In this document: positions 24,117-38,117 of the stretch, piece after piece | How positions within the stretch are numbered: position 1 is the stretch's first letter | Layout of the letters: each line of letters opens with the position of its first letter | DNA from: Plutella xylostella | Lineage: Eukaryota > Arthropoda > Insecta > Lepidoptera > Plutellidae | DNA length: 64,000 nt | NCBI RefSeq assembly: GCF_932276165.1 | Contig: NC_063993.1 | Location: forward strand, 8,380,001-8,444,000 | Direction: 5' to 3' | Position numbers and translations under genes: made by a program | The notes under the pieces: model-generated | Told to the model about the DNA's origin: nothing | Database searches by the model: none | What the model saw: only the letters and a program-made list of their open reading frames with translations

Positions 24117-24991
24117 GAAATTCCACCTGACATGGAAAAAACAAATGTCACTTTTGGAACTAAAATTTGCCTTACATTTTGACAGTGACAGTTGACGATA
24201 CGCCACGTAAACGGAGGTTTTGAATCTTATAATCGCTGCACAGTTCGCGTGGCCTTTAAACAACGCTTACTAAAAATACATGCTTCTTGTACAATCGGCC
24301 ACGATAGTAGACGCAGGCAATTGTTTTATGTAAATAACTTGTGATCAATCAACGCTTTTAATTATTTGATGATAATCTGGCGTTTGTGTATTTTACTGTG
24401 TATGATTTGTATCATGGTTGATTATGCTTCTATATTTACACGGAAACTAATAAGTAACATGAAATATAATAAGTCAAAAAGAAAACATATTATCATAAGA
24501 TCATCATACAGATATCATTGGCCCGGTATATCAGTATTTACCTCATTCCAGGTACACAGTATCAGCACCTTTAAATAAATTAAAATATTATATCTGTGCA
24601 CGACTCAAGAAAGAACCTGGCTGAATTTAATTGTTTATCATGTAAGGAATCTATACTTAATGAGCAAATAGCAAACGCTAAAAGCTAATTTAAAAGGCTG
24701 ACTTTCGAAGTTTTATACCGTTCTTGATATCAAAATAAATAAGTGTAAGTATTCACGTGCGTTACGTAGCTTTAAGAATACATATATGAATTAAAAACAA
24801 TTTTACCAATATGCTGAAGCATTGAGTGAGTACAAAGGGAATAGTGGAAATTGTGAATAACGGTTTTGAGTTAGGCATGTTAGAACCAACAATACATGGC
24901 GCACGGAAATTAATTGAAACCCGTTTGTACGAGCCGCGACACGTTACAGCACGTTTTAGATAGGCTTTGTTTTATTGTACCTAGGTATCTC
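24117..24991. other. Unassigned DNA
   Basis: AT-rich; short open frames only. Nothing recognised. Confidence 0.4.
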
Positions 24992-24993
24992 TA

Positions 24994-25179
24994 CAGGGTG
25001 TTGCAAAAAGGGTATACTAAGCCGAAACCTACATGTGCAGTATGGTATGAAATCAGAATTTCAAAATTCGCGAAAAAAAGTATCAATTTCCATAGAAACT
25101 ATGTTGGTCACATGAATTTTTACTATGGAGAATGACTTTTGTAGCTTTCGGCTTAGTATACCCTTTTTGCAACACCCTG
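24994..25179. mobile_element. Tc1/mariner-like MITE
   Basis: The 36-bp arms 24992-25027 and 25146-25181 are perfect reverse complements. The element ends are CAGGGTGTTGCAAAAAGGGT and each end is bordered by TA, the expected target of Tc1/mariner elements. It is 186 bp without the TAs and has no coding capacity. Perfect arms suggest a young insertion. Confidence 0.85.
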
Positions 25180-25181
25180 TA

Positions 25182-28100
25182 TAATCATTAAAGGGTGGTT
25201 AAGTTGGGCATGCTCATTTTACTGGTCCTATCAAAAAACAGTGAAACAGTAAAATATTAATACTATTATTTACCTATTATGTATAATTACTTACGACATG
25301 TAGGTACATTGCGAGCCTATTCACCAATTCATTTACGAAAAGATTTATTCTTTGAATGAGTTTATTTATAAACATAAGAAGCAGATCCGCAAAAAACCAA
25401 TTCCGAATAAGATGAACAAAATATGTACATATTGAAATGCAATGTAATTTACTTTGTCATCGAAAGCTGACTCAGTAATGTACCCTACATTACGGGTATT
25501 CCCGTTTTGTAAGAACACTTGATAAAATATATTTTTTTGCAAGGGAAACATCTTTTCATATCTTTGTAATATTTTCATAGATGTACACAAAAATATGCTT
25601 AATTTTAACACTTATATAAAACAACTACAACCATAAAATATGACTCAACCATGGTTATACTCACACCCTCTATAGAAGGACTACCTACAATATATGATAT
25701 GCTTTACAGGCTTTCCTATATTTTCACTTTTTATGTATAACTTCAGCATAACGTATGGTTTATTTATACAATATATTCAAAGAGTGGATTTCTTCTGCTC
25801 ATATAAATCCAGTGTAGGAATAGTACCTACTGTTCTTGAGGAAGGAAGTGTAAAAATAACAAAATTTATAGCAAGAATCAGATTTTTCTAGAAAAATTGT
25901 TAGTATGTATATTTATCTATTTTTCATTTTAATTTTACATAACAAAATGTTTTTAATAACAAGCTTGCACTTAGTAGCACTCAATATTATAGAATTGAAA
26001 TGTAATTGCGAAAGTTTGTTTTACGCAAATACGAGCTATGCCAAAGTTCCACTCACATATGGAACGGAATGGCTGGTGGAACTTTTTCATAGCACGTTAA
26101 TACGTGAGTGTAGTTAAATTTTTCGATATCCAATACCTACTTCGTATACGCTCGTATGCATATAAAAGGTTTGACCGAAAAGATCAAGGGCCATTGCTAT
26201 TTATGTTTGGAGTAGAAACGTAACAGTTAACTGTAATGATTATGGGTAACCGTTCAACCAAGAAAGCCAAGTGCGTTTCCGTTAATTGAATTGCCCAACA
26301 AAGGGATGGTTCATTGTTATTTCTGACTTAACGTGTATTGGATATTCACGGAATGTGCCGCGGGGAGGCTATCACTGCTTCGTAAAAAGCTTGGTAAATA
26401 ATAAATGAATGCGATCGCCGGTAACCGTTGAAAGCTTTCATAGATTACTTAACGTGTATCATCCATTTCATTTCCATATTTGAGCTTTGAAATCAGTTCA
26501 ATGCTTGAATTTATTTCAAGTTAATGAATATGTGTTTCACCGTTGTTATAGGTATGCATATTTAGATATTTATATTTGGATATTTTAATTTATTAAGATA
26601 CGATTGCATTGCAATGATTCATGCTTGATTATACTGATATTTGATTCAAACGTAGCCAACAAAACAAAGTAATAAATATAAATATAGGGGAGGGTATCAG
26701 CAAACTGTTCCGTTCAATTCTCCATAAAGCCTCATCACCAGAATAGGAAATCCTAAGCTTTCGACAAATTCGTTTGATCTTGTTTTGGGTAAATCTTTTC
26801 GATTTATATGTTAATTTATAAATTTGAATTTTGTAACACAACAGGAAGCGCCCACTGTTAATCTTGTTTCTTTGCCTCTAAGTTGTCTTAGGTATATTTT
26901 GCTTACATTTAATAATAAAAAGCAGGCAAGTGCAAGTCAAACTCGACTACAAAGTGATCCGTACTATCGTATAGGAATTGAAATGCAATAATTTTATTTA
27001 GTTTTTTTGTCTATTTCACATCATAACCCCTATTTCTGCTAATTATGTTTCCTCTGTTTTGAGGTGTGTGTTTTATTATCTTGTTCTCCCTTTTGTCATG
27101 TCGATGGCCGAAACAAAACAACAACTCTTCAGCCCGATGAAAAGACTAGCCAGACAGATTAGCTGCTGTGCGCCGACTACCCAGTGTGCGACTACTCACT
27201 CAGGATGACTCTTTCCGTACTCCCTTTTATCGATTTCATTATCATATTTGTTTTGATTCTACACACAAAATATTATTTATGTATTTTAGGGTCTCAATTT
27301 TCAGAGACCTTTTTGATGTATTATGTTAAACTAAATATGCGCGCATGCCTTAAGAGGAATAAGAAATTCTTTGTGCAGCAAAATTTTTATCGAAGACGTG
27401 TAATTTTGTTTGATCCCTCATCTTTATTCAATGATCCGGTGCCGTAACGCTTCGTAAGTGAATTCATTATGGCCCTGTGATCCATATAGACGTTTTACAT
27501 TTCACTGGAAATGGCTACGCGTTTTATCATTACTCGCATTGGTAATATTATTACGATTTTATTATTATATTCATAGGAATCATGGAAGCTTTTTGATTCA
27601 AAGCTTATTAATAAGCTTTAGGTGATGTGAATGAGAGTTTAAGTGGTTAATGGCTTGCAAATTGTCTTACTACTTGACGCGCATATAGGTATATTTTCAG
27701 CAGTAGAAACGGAACTTATAGTAGTTAAGATTAGGGTAGGTAGTTTCCATGGCATGTTATCAACATTCTAGATAGTCCGGAGTTTATATAATTAAAACAA
27801 TTAATACCAGAAACGTATTCTTTACTTTTTAATTAAACCACTTTACACTTAGATAAATAACAAGAGCAACAGTTAAAGACCCTTTAATTTACCCTATCCT
27901 AATTTGTTACTAAGAAATAGATTAAAAAAAAACGTTACTTCTTATTAGCTACACTCTGTGATAATACGAGTTTGTCTTTACTCTCACTCGGTAGAGCTAG
28001 TATAAACTTTGTCGTCTAATTCGTACATTTCAAGTAAGAGTCCTTACCCTGTGAGACAACACTTAACGTTCCAAATCGAATCCCGAGGAGCCTCGGCTGA

Positions 28101-31100
28101 ATCGATTCAGTCTAAATTCATTATCCGAGTTGTTTTAGCTGAAAAAATACCCTGTATTCGTTTAGTTGTCTTGAAAGTATTGTTGCATTCACGGTGTCTT
28201 TTCTTTTGTTGTTTGTGTTTAAATTACCTTTTTATGTTAAGGAATTTTGCATTTGTCCAGTAGTAAAAGATTAGAAGCTGATTATGATGTTAAACTGGTA
28301 TTATAAGGTTGCATGAACAATACAGGTTGTAGCAAAAGTGATACTTAAGCCAAAACAGGGCTGATTCAAACATTAAGTAATTCTGTCTTGGAAATTCTTG
28401 AAATTTCTTCTTTTGGCTTACTAGGTATACTTACGTTACTTAAGTACCTACCTACCCTTTTTTAACTCACATTAGCAATAGCTCGCCTATCTTAGTATAA
28501 TCGATAAGATAGGTAATAGTACTAATAATAGGTAGTATACAACCGATTTCAAGATTAGGTACACACGAGGACAGATTCAAAACTTAAAGGGTGGCACAAG
28601 GAAAGCAATTTAACCGTTCAATTATTTAAAGGCTTCCGACCTAATTCCTCGGAGAAGTGTGTGCCTCACGCAGCGCTCATGTCTTATGCACAGACCCTGC
28701 CCCGGCGGCGGCGGTCACAACTGCGGTTTCTCAGCTTATAAACCCACTTACACAGCTACTCCTAAACAATAAATATGCTCACGTCAAACGGCAGCGAAAT
28801 GAAAAAGCCCTCAAGGGAACGTGACAACAGAGAGTGAAATGCAATAAAAAGATTGCTGTAAACAGTTTTTACGACCTGCCTCAGATCTTTTTAATACGCT
28901 GACCGTTTAAAGCACAATAAATTAGCATTCGCAATGTACTAGTGCCGTTAGGATCTGTATATCAAGCGACGAGGCGGTTTTATGTGCGCAAAAAACTCCA
29001 CATATCGCATCGTTTGCGGAACGCTTCTGCGAAAACAACTGAGGCCATAAAAGGTCTTATTGTTATACTTTGAATTTATATCCGGATAATATCGCACTCA
29101 CAAATTGCTATTGCTACCACGTACTGCTATCCAAATCGACCGGTAGAAAAAGTGACTAAGGGATAACCCCTCTTTATGTGACCTACTTAGTAAAGGTAAA
29201 TATAGAGGATTCGAATCTGATTATATTTGGTACAGATTTGTTAAGCAAATATTGGGATATTACTTTATTCTGTCCGGCAACGACTACAGGTTAAAATACA
29301 ATATTTCGGTTCAACTGTTTTCTGAGTAGGTGTAATTATTAAAACCGTCGTTGTACTGTTCTTTGCTTCGTGTGTCGTTTGAGTGAAATTTAACTGTAAT
29401 TTGGCGTGTCTCCTGCAGTAACTATTCACTGTAATTTGAGTAATAGTTGAGCCAACTAACTTTGCACACATATACTCGCACATACCTAGCTCGCATATGT
29501 TTGTAAGGGAGACTAATCATTCTGCAATTAATTTGGGTTGTCAAGCGGTTAAAAGTGGTAGCGAAGTGTAGCGCCATCTGGCTGCTAATTGAGGTATTAG
29601 GCGTGGGATTGGTGAAATGGGTCTCTTTTAATAACTGGCAAACATAAGTGATGACGACATGGACGTATGTACGGCATTACGCTTCGGCAAGAGGAAGTGG
29701 TGGACCATATTACAAGAGAACAGCGAATGAAATTAACAATTTCTGATAGTGATCAATTTACTGACCGGCCATAGACAATTTATTTTTATAATATATTTTT
29801 TACATACACCCGGAGGATGGATCACTTTTTTATCTCAGTTTATTTTTTTATATGTATATTCACTTGTCAGGTGAATATATAAAAGATAAACTTGCAATTT
29901 GGTTGTTCTTCTCTACTGCAGATAGGTTACGTACCTACTCGACCAAAATGTAGTATAATTGATGGGGCACCTTTTTTTTTATTTTTTAGGATTTCATGAC
30001 CTGACGTGGTGAAAGTTTATTTTTGTAGTGGAAGCCGGTGTGCAGTTAGTTAACATACTTACAAATCATGAAATATGGTGATGACAATAAATAAATAAAT
30101 AAATATCACGTCAGTGAATCCGAAAGGTAAGCCGATGGGAACGTAGCGTGTGGAGCCTTCACCGCTGATAGTCTTGAGTACAAGAGTTCTTATTTATTTA
30201 AACACTATTAACTTTGTTGTATGTAAACAAAATTTTAACAAATTTACATTTTAAGTGTAAGTTACAAGAAAATAATTACACCTACAAGTATATATTATAT
30301 AAAAGGCAGACTTATTGCCTGAACTAAAAATGTCTTCCTGTCAATATTTAAGGTGTGGAAATTAAAGTCTCTCAAGTCTGTACCTTACGCCAGCCCCCGG
30401 TGACATTTGGCGCCGGCCGGCCTAAATGATAGCCATCGCTGGGAAACGGCAGGAAAACTCCCGGATAATTGACATCAATGTAGCTGGACCTTTTCAGCTC
30501 CAACCTCTTTCGCAGTCAGTGTACGCTTTTATAGATGCTGTAAAACTGAGCTGTAGAGTCGGTATTGAGTCTAGTCTTTTGTGTTTCGATTTTAATCATT
30601 TTTTGAACGATATGGACTACCTTCGAGTTGAGTGGCTCATTCAGTTGTTACCTACAAGTTATTTACAAGCGTTACGTTAGTAAAGCTTGTAAATAACGTA
30701 ATCCCGACAAATTAAGCCACATTTTGCCTCAATGGCCGAAGGAAGCACATGATCGGGAACGGTGATCCGCTCATAAACTATACTTACAGGCTGCATAAAA
30801 AAAAGATCTACTGGTCAAACTGGACAGTGTCGGTTATTTTAAATATCCCATAAAAAATCCGTGAACGTTAATTAACCATGTTGCGAATCTACGTGATTAT
30901 GTCTCTACAGGAGAGTTGTTAAGTTGGATTACTTTTAGACCACATAATAATATTAATTAAAATAATCAATTATCCAGAAATTGTTTGATCAATCTATCAT
31001 TTCATAGTCGTACCAGACCACTACCACTTATTTATTAATCTTTGCTCAGATGTGTAGTTCAGTTTAACGGGTACTTTCACCCCTACACAGTTTTATATTT

Positions 31101-34038
31101 ACACAAACAGAAGTCACAACATCAGCATAACAATTGATTCTCCGAACACTTTGCTTCGTCTGCTTGAATCTTTCTTTTCAAGTAGGTATAATAGAATTGC
31201 TTAACTTTTTGCCAGCTTCGCATCATGCAAATGTTAGATTACTTTACTTCGCCTTCACAGAAAAATATGTATTCAAACAACAAAGTAATGTTAACATGTT
31301 GGAGTATATTAAAATTACTACTGGGAATAGATACAAAGAAGTATGTCAAGGTCACTCAAGGTCATGACAAGCGGACAAGAGAATCTTATTTTCGACATTC
31401 CATTGCTATCGGGTGATCAATTACAAATACCACCACCACCAACCAAAAGTTGGTGGCACTTCGGATAAGTTTTTCACTGCATCAAAAAATAATATTTTAG
31501 TATTTCATATTATTCATACTTTTTAGTGATTTTTATAGTCACTTTTTTATACTTAATATCATTATTTTTATTTTACTTTGATATTCATGAGATTCAGCGA
31601 TGGCCTACGATTCTAACAGAATCATCAGTCAGGACCTGCACCTATACATATTATGTGTATGTCAATACGAAACCACTAGAATGAATAACATTATCAACTC
31701 ATGTCAAGCGGCCATACAAAACGAGACCAAATAGCTTTCTCGTCTCCGCAATAACAGCCTCACATAACACAATGACGTCGAGAATCGAAGTCTTTTCAAC
31801 ACTCAGCCAGTATGCAGGAAGTTATTAACTCCATCCAGATTTACACTGCACGTGGTGCCCCAATAACCACACCTTCCTTTGTGCCCGCGAGGGACTTTAC
31901 CGAGCTCCATAGAAACTCTCCATTGATAGAAAATGGCCGCCGTCAGCAGACAAAAGACAATCTATGTCTTATGAAAAGCTTCAATAATACGTTTCTACTT
32001 ATCTCCTGCTGCTGCGGTACATTTTAGAGATTAAGAGCTTTCAGATAACAAGTAATTGAGCTGTTCTGGGTCGGTAATCTAGCTTGCTTATTTATTTTTA
32101 TTGTTAACTTCCCCATAAGATGAGACTTAAGACGGCCCCGTATTTTACTTTTATGATCGATTGTTTGTTTTATATCCATCAGATATTTGTCCGGTATTGA
32201 CTATTTATATGTCTGTTATACTGGTGTTTACTTATTTTAAATAAACATAATATACCTAATATTATAACAAATTAAATATATAAAGTGCAGCGGTGCGCAA
32301 TCATTTCCTCTCAGACAGCTTACAATACTGACGGCTAATATACGATCTAATAAAAGTGGACTGCAAAGATTCCCTCGGGTTGTTTTCTTTATAAATCGAA
32401 CATGGTAGCCAAGTGTATCTTTTTGCAGCTAGTTTCGTGTACTTTTGCTGCTAGCTGCGCGGTGGCGAGGCACCGGCGCGAAAGTGATTTATCATAGACA
32501 ACACGCTGTGGTCGAGACGAAAAATAAAAAGTAATTCCTTTTGTATTTGCTGAGCGCTTGGAGACATATTTGCCAAACGTGTGAATAATGGGCCGCCATA
32601 TCAACCTACAAACATTACAGGATGAAATATGTGAACACTTTATTGAATGCTCTTTCGCTTTTGTGTTACTGACAACTTTTTAATAGTGCATTCGGTTGGG
32701 GCGTGAGGTTTAAAATTGTAAGGGGATGTAACAAATAACGTTATAGCCAGCCTTTGATAAACAACAGCCAGCGCTAACTGTTGGTTGTTATAAACGTTTT
32801 TATAAACTACACAATGTGTAGTCATGTACATGTCATGTACAATACAGGGTGACAATGTCCAAATATTGTGGGTGCGTCTACTGAACCGACAAAAAATAAA
32901 TATTGTATGAAAAACCAAATTCGGCCTCTAGGCATATAGCGATGCAAACTAAACTAAACACAAGCCGTTAGTCTCCTCTATGTTTAAATTGAGAAGACAA
33001 TGACCCTGTTTTGTTTATCTTGAAGTTCCTTAGCGTTTACGATTCCAAAATGATATTTTGGCGGCAGTAAAATTCTTTCTTTATGTCTTCCTTGTCCATG
33101 AAAAAGACATAACTGGGTGCGTTGAATTTATTGTGGTACGCCAGGACGCAGATGGCTTTCCTCATAAAATACTACTGAGTGGTAGTGTCGGTATCGTTAT
33201 ATACTTTAAGATAATCACAATTTACGACATCCCTTCGGTTTCGGGTCACGAAGGCCGCTACATGTCTAGTAAATAATTACTCGAAATCTTACATCGTAGT
33301 AGTGTCGAAATATTGTTATTATGGTGCCCTTTTAAATATAACTAATTTAACTAATAAAACAAACAATTAAATAAATGCAGAGGTATTAAAATTAATAAAA
33401 ACCTATCTGTATAAGTTTGCCTCCAACGCACATAAAAGCAAGCGCAAGCTTCAAGAAAATCTTTATTGCTTTCAGTATCAAAAGAAGTATTGTGTTCTAA
33501 GAACTAAGAACTTGTATCAACGTGGCTTAGTCGTGAGTGACGAGGGCGATAAGGAAAAACATTTCTGTTTGATCTCTGCTAGATAGAGTATCGTCTGCCT
33601 TCCATATATTTTGATGACTTGCAATATTCCGTATAAGTACCCCTTATCAAATATTGTTTACATCGTCATGGGAACAGGATATAGGAATATTAACGTGAAT
33701 ATTTAATGAATTTAAGGTGAGAGCAATTGAGGTCAGCGTAGGTACTATACTTTTACCTTTGCGGTTAAACTAAAGGCTACAGTCTTTTCAAAGGCATATT
33801 TGGCGCTAGTAGTAAATAATAGGTGGCCTTTGTCGGTGGGAACAATAGCTCTCCGATGCAGTTATATTTGCACCCTTTTGTTTGGATTGACAGCGACTAA
33901 CTGGAATCTGGCGGGTGACATCGCCGGCTGTCTCCCGCAGAATGAGACCGGCTTTTGGGATGCAGTATAGAGCGAGCATTAATGGACACTATTGTTTCAA
34001 GCTGCCCTGTACAAATACGCAAATTTAAGGGTGTTTTT
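25182..34038. other. Unassigned AT-rich DNA
   Basis: No gene is supported over about 8.9 kb. Minor items: a motif relative at 26079-26114; a dispersed-repeat scrap at 26932-26975; a perfect 20-bp palindrome AAAGCTTATTAATAAGCTTT at 27600-27619; an (AAAT)n run near 30085-30110; a 13-bp-arm hairpin at 30658-30697; and a solo CAGGGTG MITE end near 32845. The scattered 60-90-codon frames have no recognisable domains. Confidence 0.4.
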
Positions 34039-34328
34039 AATATGATGCGGATTTCATCACGCATGCGTGATTGACCCGCACGCGTGACACCTGCAAGTGT
34101 TATTTTCATACAACTATTTATTGTAAGGAGACGTTTTGAGTTTTGCTGTTTAGAGACGTCCCATAGTGAATTTCTAATTACGCCCGCATGCTTGATGAAA
34201 TCCGCATCATATTCAATTAATTTGATTTCATTGCTTACGACTCATACAATAAGTTGATTGGCAAAATGTACATCCTATTATAAGTAGAAATTCACTATGG
34301 GATGTCTCTAAACAGCAAAACGTCTCCT
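34039..34328. repeat. Two interleaved inverted repeats (A-B-A'-B')
   Basis: Pair A: 34039-34066 with 34186-34213, 28 bp with one mismatch (ATATGATGCGGATTTCATCA core). Pair B: 34126-34176 with 34285-34328, sharing AGGAGACGTTTTG and GCTGTTTAGAGAC with few mismatches. The left B arm has an extra 7 bp. The arms interleave rather than nest, which a single simple MITE does not explain. Confidence 0.75.
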
Positions 34329-36729
34329 CGTCACAGAAATCAACTTAGCTGAAACGAGGTATAAGAGTGTGAATTATATTTTGATTACTTTACCCCTAAA
34401 TAGTGTGCGAAAGAAGAACATCGAAGAACTTAAAGATAAACTCGAGAGCAATGGAAAAGTTCCAGTGACATAGCATCAAAGTACTACCAAGCGGAAAAGG
34501 TTTAATAACGCCACCTGTTAAAGCCAGCTCTTTTTATGTGTTACTGGGATCAACTGATTACGCAGCCCTGCAGCATGCATACTTTTTTATTGTATAATTA
34601 TCATTACTCTAAAAACCTTGTGCTTTTGATAAAGATTTCAGGAACGTAGCCTTTTTATATAATTACTATCCGTATATAATACCAAGCATTATCAGGTTAA
34701 GTTTGTTCGTAATTCCGTGATAAATCAGTCTGCCAACAATTAATGGGTAGGGCGGGGCCGCCGTACTTTTCCTTTCCCTGCTTTGTTTTCCATTCGTACG
34801 TGAGTCGGCTTTGGCTTTTTGCGGCGAGAATGAGGTGGGTAAGAAAAGATTTGTGGTTTGTAAACAAAAGACACTTTTTACTCACCGCTCCGCGTTTACG
34901 GCAGAAACTTTCTGTTATGATCACAAACATTTACCGGCACAGCAAAAGGAAAACTTGTGATATTTCTGCAGCAAGGTGTAGCGTTTAGCACCAATACATT
35001 TAGCACGTATAAGTTTACAAGGCGATAAAGCAACCTTTTCTGAAAAATATAGGCAGCAGCAGAATTTCGCTCATAAAATTACGCTGGCGACGGAGCGGCC
35101 GATACCCTCTCAAGAAGTATTACTAGCGTTACGAGGGGTCACAAGGTGAGGCCGCTATATTGGCGGGCCCTTACCTGCTAACTTAAGGAGGTGAAGAAAC
35201 TCCACATAAAACGTAAGGAGGCAGGTGCAGTCCATTTGCTGGGTGCCGAAATGTACCAGTATTTCACGCTTCACGACTAGAGTACCAAGTGTACCCGTGT
35301 TACATGCCGACAAAGAATAATAATAAAATTCTTACGATCTGTGGAGATGAGTGGGTGTACGCGTTTTAGGGGAGCGTTGTGAGCGGTTGTCGAGAGGTGC
35401 AGGTGTGCAATGTGTATGTGAAATATACGAAGAAGTATCTTAACTTTTATCATAGCTTGTCACCTTCTTAGGGTAGGTATGTAAAAAATAAAATATTCAG
35501 TTTTTCTTGTTAACCTGTGCTTTCTTCTGTATCGATGACGCAACCACGAAATATTAATGAGAAAATTTAACAAGCCAACAGTTGCTTTAAAAACGAATTT
35601 TTTTTTTTGTTTGACGTGTAGTATAAAAAGTCTATGAAAGTATGAATTCAATAAAATTGCGTGATCGGGGGATCAATTCTATAATTATACTTTAGTAAAC
35701 AACAAAAAGGTTGTCCATCTAAAAGTTGTGAGTATCCGCTAAGCTTATACGCATAACGTGACATGGGATTACTCAGCTTAGTAATTGGATTTAATTAAAG
35801 GATGGGTTTAATAAGTAATGTGAAGAGCCAAGCCTATGACATTTATTACACGCAATGTGAGTTCAGATAAAATTATTGCGTATTAACGTAACATAAAAAA
35901 TACGCACTAAGGGTTCGCGGATTATCAAAAGTTAACAAGAACCTAAGTCTTATTAAATATTTTTGGCAACAAACTTAACTTTGATTTTCATAGAGATTGT
36001 ATGAAAACTATCATATTATTTATATTACTAAACTACATAAAAGTTTATGAAAAATTCCATTCTCTATAGCCCGGCGGCGGGTAAAGTAAATAACTCGTTT
36101 TACATAACAAACCTCTATTTAACCTACTTAGCAAAGAAGAATGCACTTTGTTTTCATCCCTTAAAAGCAAGCTATCACTCAACTTGACAAAATTCCTGAG
36201 TACATTGCTGATAAAAGCTTTGTTCTCGGCTCATTCGTGATTTTCTGAAGTGGATTCCATTCAACAGACATCTCATTTTTAGCGGGAAGGCTGATTTAGA
36301 ACGGGCTTTGTTTCTTCTAACAAAAGATACGTCCCATCGTTGATTTAAGGGCACAATAGCCCTCTCCCAGCGTACAATGCTCCGATAGCTTAGAAACGTC
36401 ACACAATAAAAACGTACAAGACAATAAAATTGGCGTCTGCCATGAATAAGCGTGCTTTCGTTATGGTTTTCTTCAGTTGACTGAATGGCAGTTAAAGCAA
36501 AGATAAGGTGGGACGGAAATTGTGTCGGTATCTGTGCGACTGTAGCTTTCATATTTTCAGATGAAAATGTAAGAGCGTTTCTTTGTCTTGTCGCATTTGT
36601 TTTATTACATTTTATCCTAACGTAAATTATGATTTAATTTTTTTATTATACGTTCGAGCTATGCATTGGTCAAAATGATGTAAATTTGAAATCATATTAT
36701 TCGATATACTCCGAGTTATGTGTATTAAG
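34329..36729. other. Unassigned DNA
   Basis: Non-coding as far as visible. There are modest GC-richer patches near 34740-34800 and 35070-35240 without gene structure. The 125-codon minus frame at 36175-36552 has no recognised domain. Confidence 0.4.
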
Positions 36730-36840
36730 GTAACCATTGTGTTTGTGTACTAAGACACTGAACATCTTGTTACGAAGGTCTCAGGCTCAGATCCTGTCCG
36801 GGGGATTATCGTTTAAACAGTTATATTTCATCAAAATGAA
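36730..36840 (+). mobile_element. Degenerate tRNA-like SINE head
   Basis: Spacing and wording (ACTGAACATC, CGAAGGTCTCAGGCTCAGAT, CCTGTCCGGGG, GTTTAAACAG) track the tRNA-derived head of the SINE at 49851-49940, with a damaged B box. No SINE body follows clearly. The similarity is moderate. Confidence 0.4.
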
Positions 36841-37796
36841 TTCAGTTGTTCAAAGTTACGGCCATAATTGGCCTTCATTATAGGGGTAGTCTATTTCAGT
36901 AAGGGTATTGAAGTTGCGGCTATCTGCTACACTCCTATCAGTCTAAAGGTGACGTGCCTTAAGAAGATAGGATCTAACACCGCCATAGTTGGAATATAAT
37001 TTATTATTTTTGTTCGTAATAAAGCGTTTTACGGCTGTTTTAACAGACACCCGCAGTCACGGTAATTTATAACTGGGTAAGGAAGAGTAATTTAGCTTAT
37101 TAATTTTACGCAGCCAATGTTTAAGGCTTCAAGCTTACATATGATTGGGGGTGTTTAATCTCCTGCCTTTTAAAACAGGATAAGATTATGCTTTGAAGAC
37201 AAAAAACTAAAAAAGGTGTTTCGAAGGTAGGTACGTAGGGAACGTTCCAAAAATCTAATGCTTTTGCTTCCGTCTAAGACGGAATTTATACTGAATCTCC
37301 GTACTGCCCATGTCTTCAGGCTTCAGAAGATATTCTTATAAATTCTGGTCCAACGACAATTAATTGCAAGGCCATGACAATGTACCTTAAATAGATACAT
37401 CGTAACAAAGTCCAAGTAGGTAAGGTAGTTACTCATGTATGCTGTTATTTCAAATAATTCATTTCACCTACCAATACATAATCCAATTAATTTTAATTAT
37501 TCACCGCCTAACAATATTGATTGATAAGAAAATTATGGGCCGTGATCACACCTTTTATTACAGCACTTGATAATAATAGATTCCGCCTAGCTATAATATT
37601 ATTTATTTACGTGCTAGTTACCCTTTAGCATTATTGTTTATTTAAGGTCGGCACGTTATCTAGCGCCGGTAGAGGTGCTCCGTCACGCGATTCTTTGCTT
37701 TTCAATATTTATGAGCCTTTACGTGAAAATGCCGTAATTATTATTCTTAACCATGCAAGTACGAAGGGTGTTTTCTTTATACTGTTAATAGGTTTT
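36841..37796. other. Unassigned DNA
   Basis: AT-rich flank of the LINE that starts at about 37,797. Nothing recognised. Confidence 0.4.
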
Positions 37797-38117
37797 ATAG
37801 TTAAACACATTTTTTTATAGTTAAACACATTTATTTACAAAAGCACAATACAATTTAAAGACACATAGATTTGCCAAACCGTGAGGTTTGTTGGCAGAAA
37901 ATCCTCTCGTTTACAATACGAAGTTTACATTGTATTGAGCAAGTATGTAAGTACACAAATGAACAATATAAGAAGGTACAGATCAATCATAATCATCTTG
38001 ATAAGGCAGAAGATAGGTAATAATACACTAGTTGTTCATATTTAATATGTCATGTATGAAAATATATTACAGGACAATAAGGTTCTTTATCTTCAACAGT
38101 AAGTACAGTAAACAAAG
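37797..38117 (-). other. 3' UTR of Daphne/CR1-like LINE
   Basis: About 320 bp of non-coding minus-strand sequence follow the LINE stop codon. It ends in a direct repeat of TATAGTTAAACACATTT (37797-37813 and 37818-37834 on the plus strand), which looks like the short tandem 3' terminus typical of CR1/L2-group LINEs. Confidence 0.5.

Noticed and set aside
36175..36552. 125-codon minus-strand frame
   Set aside because: Composition and lack of motifs suggest chance. It could be a diverged exon, but nothing in the sequence supports this.
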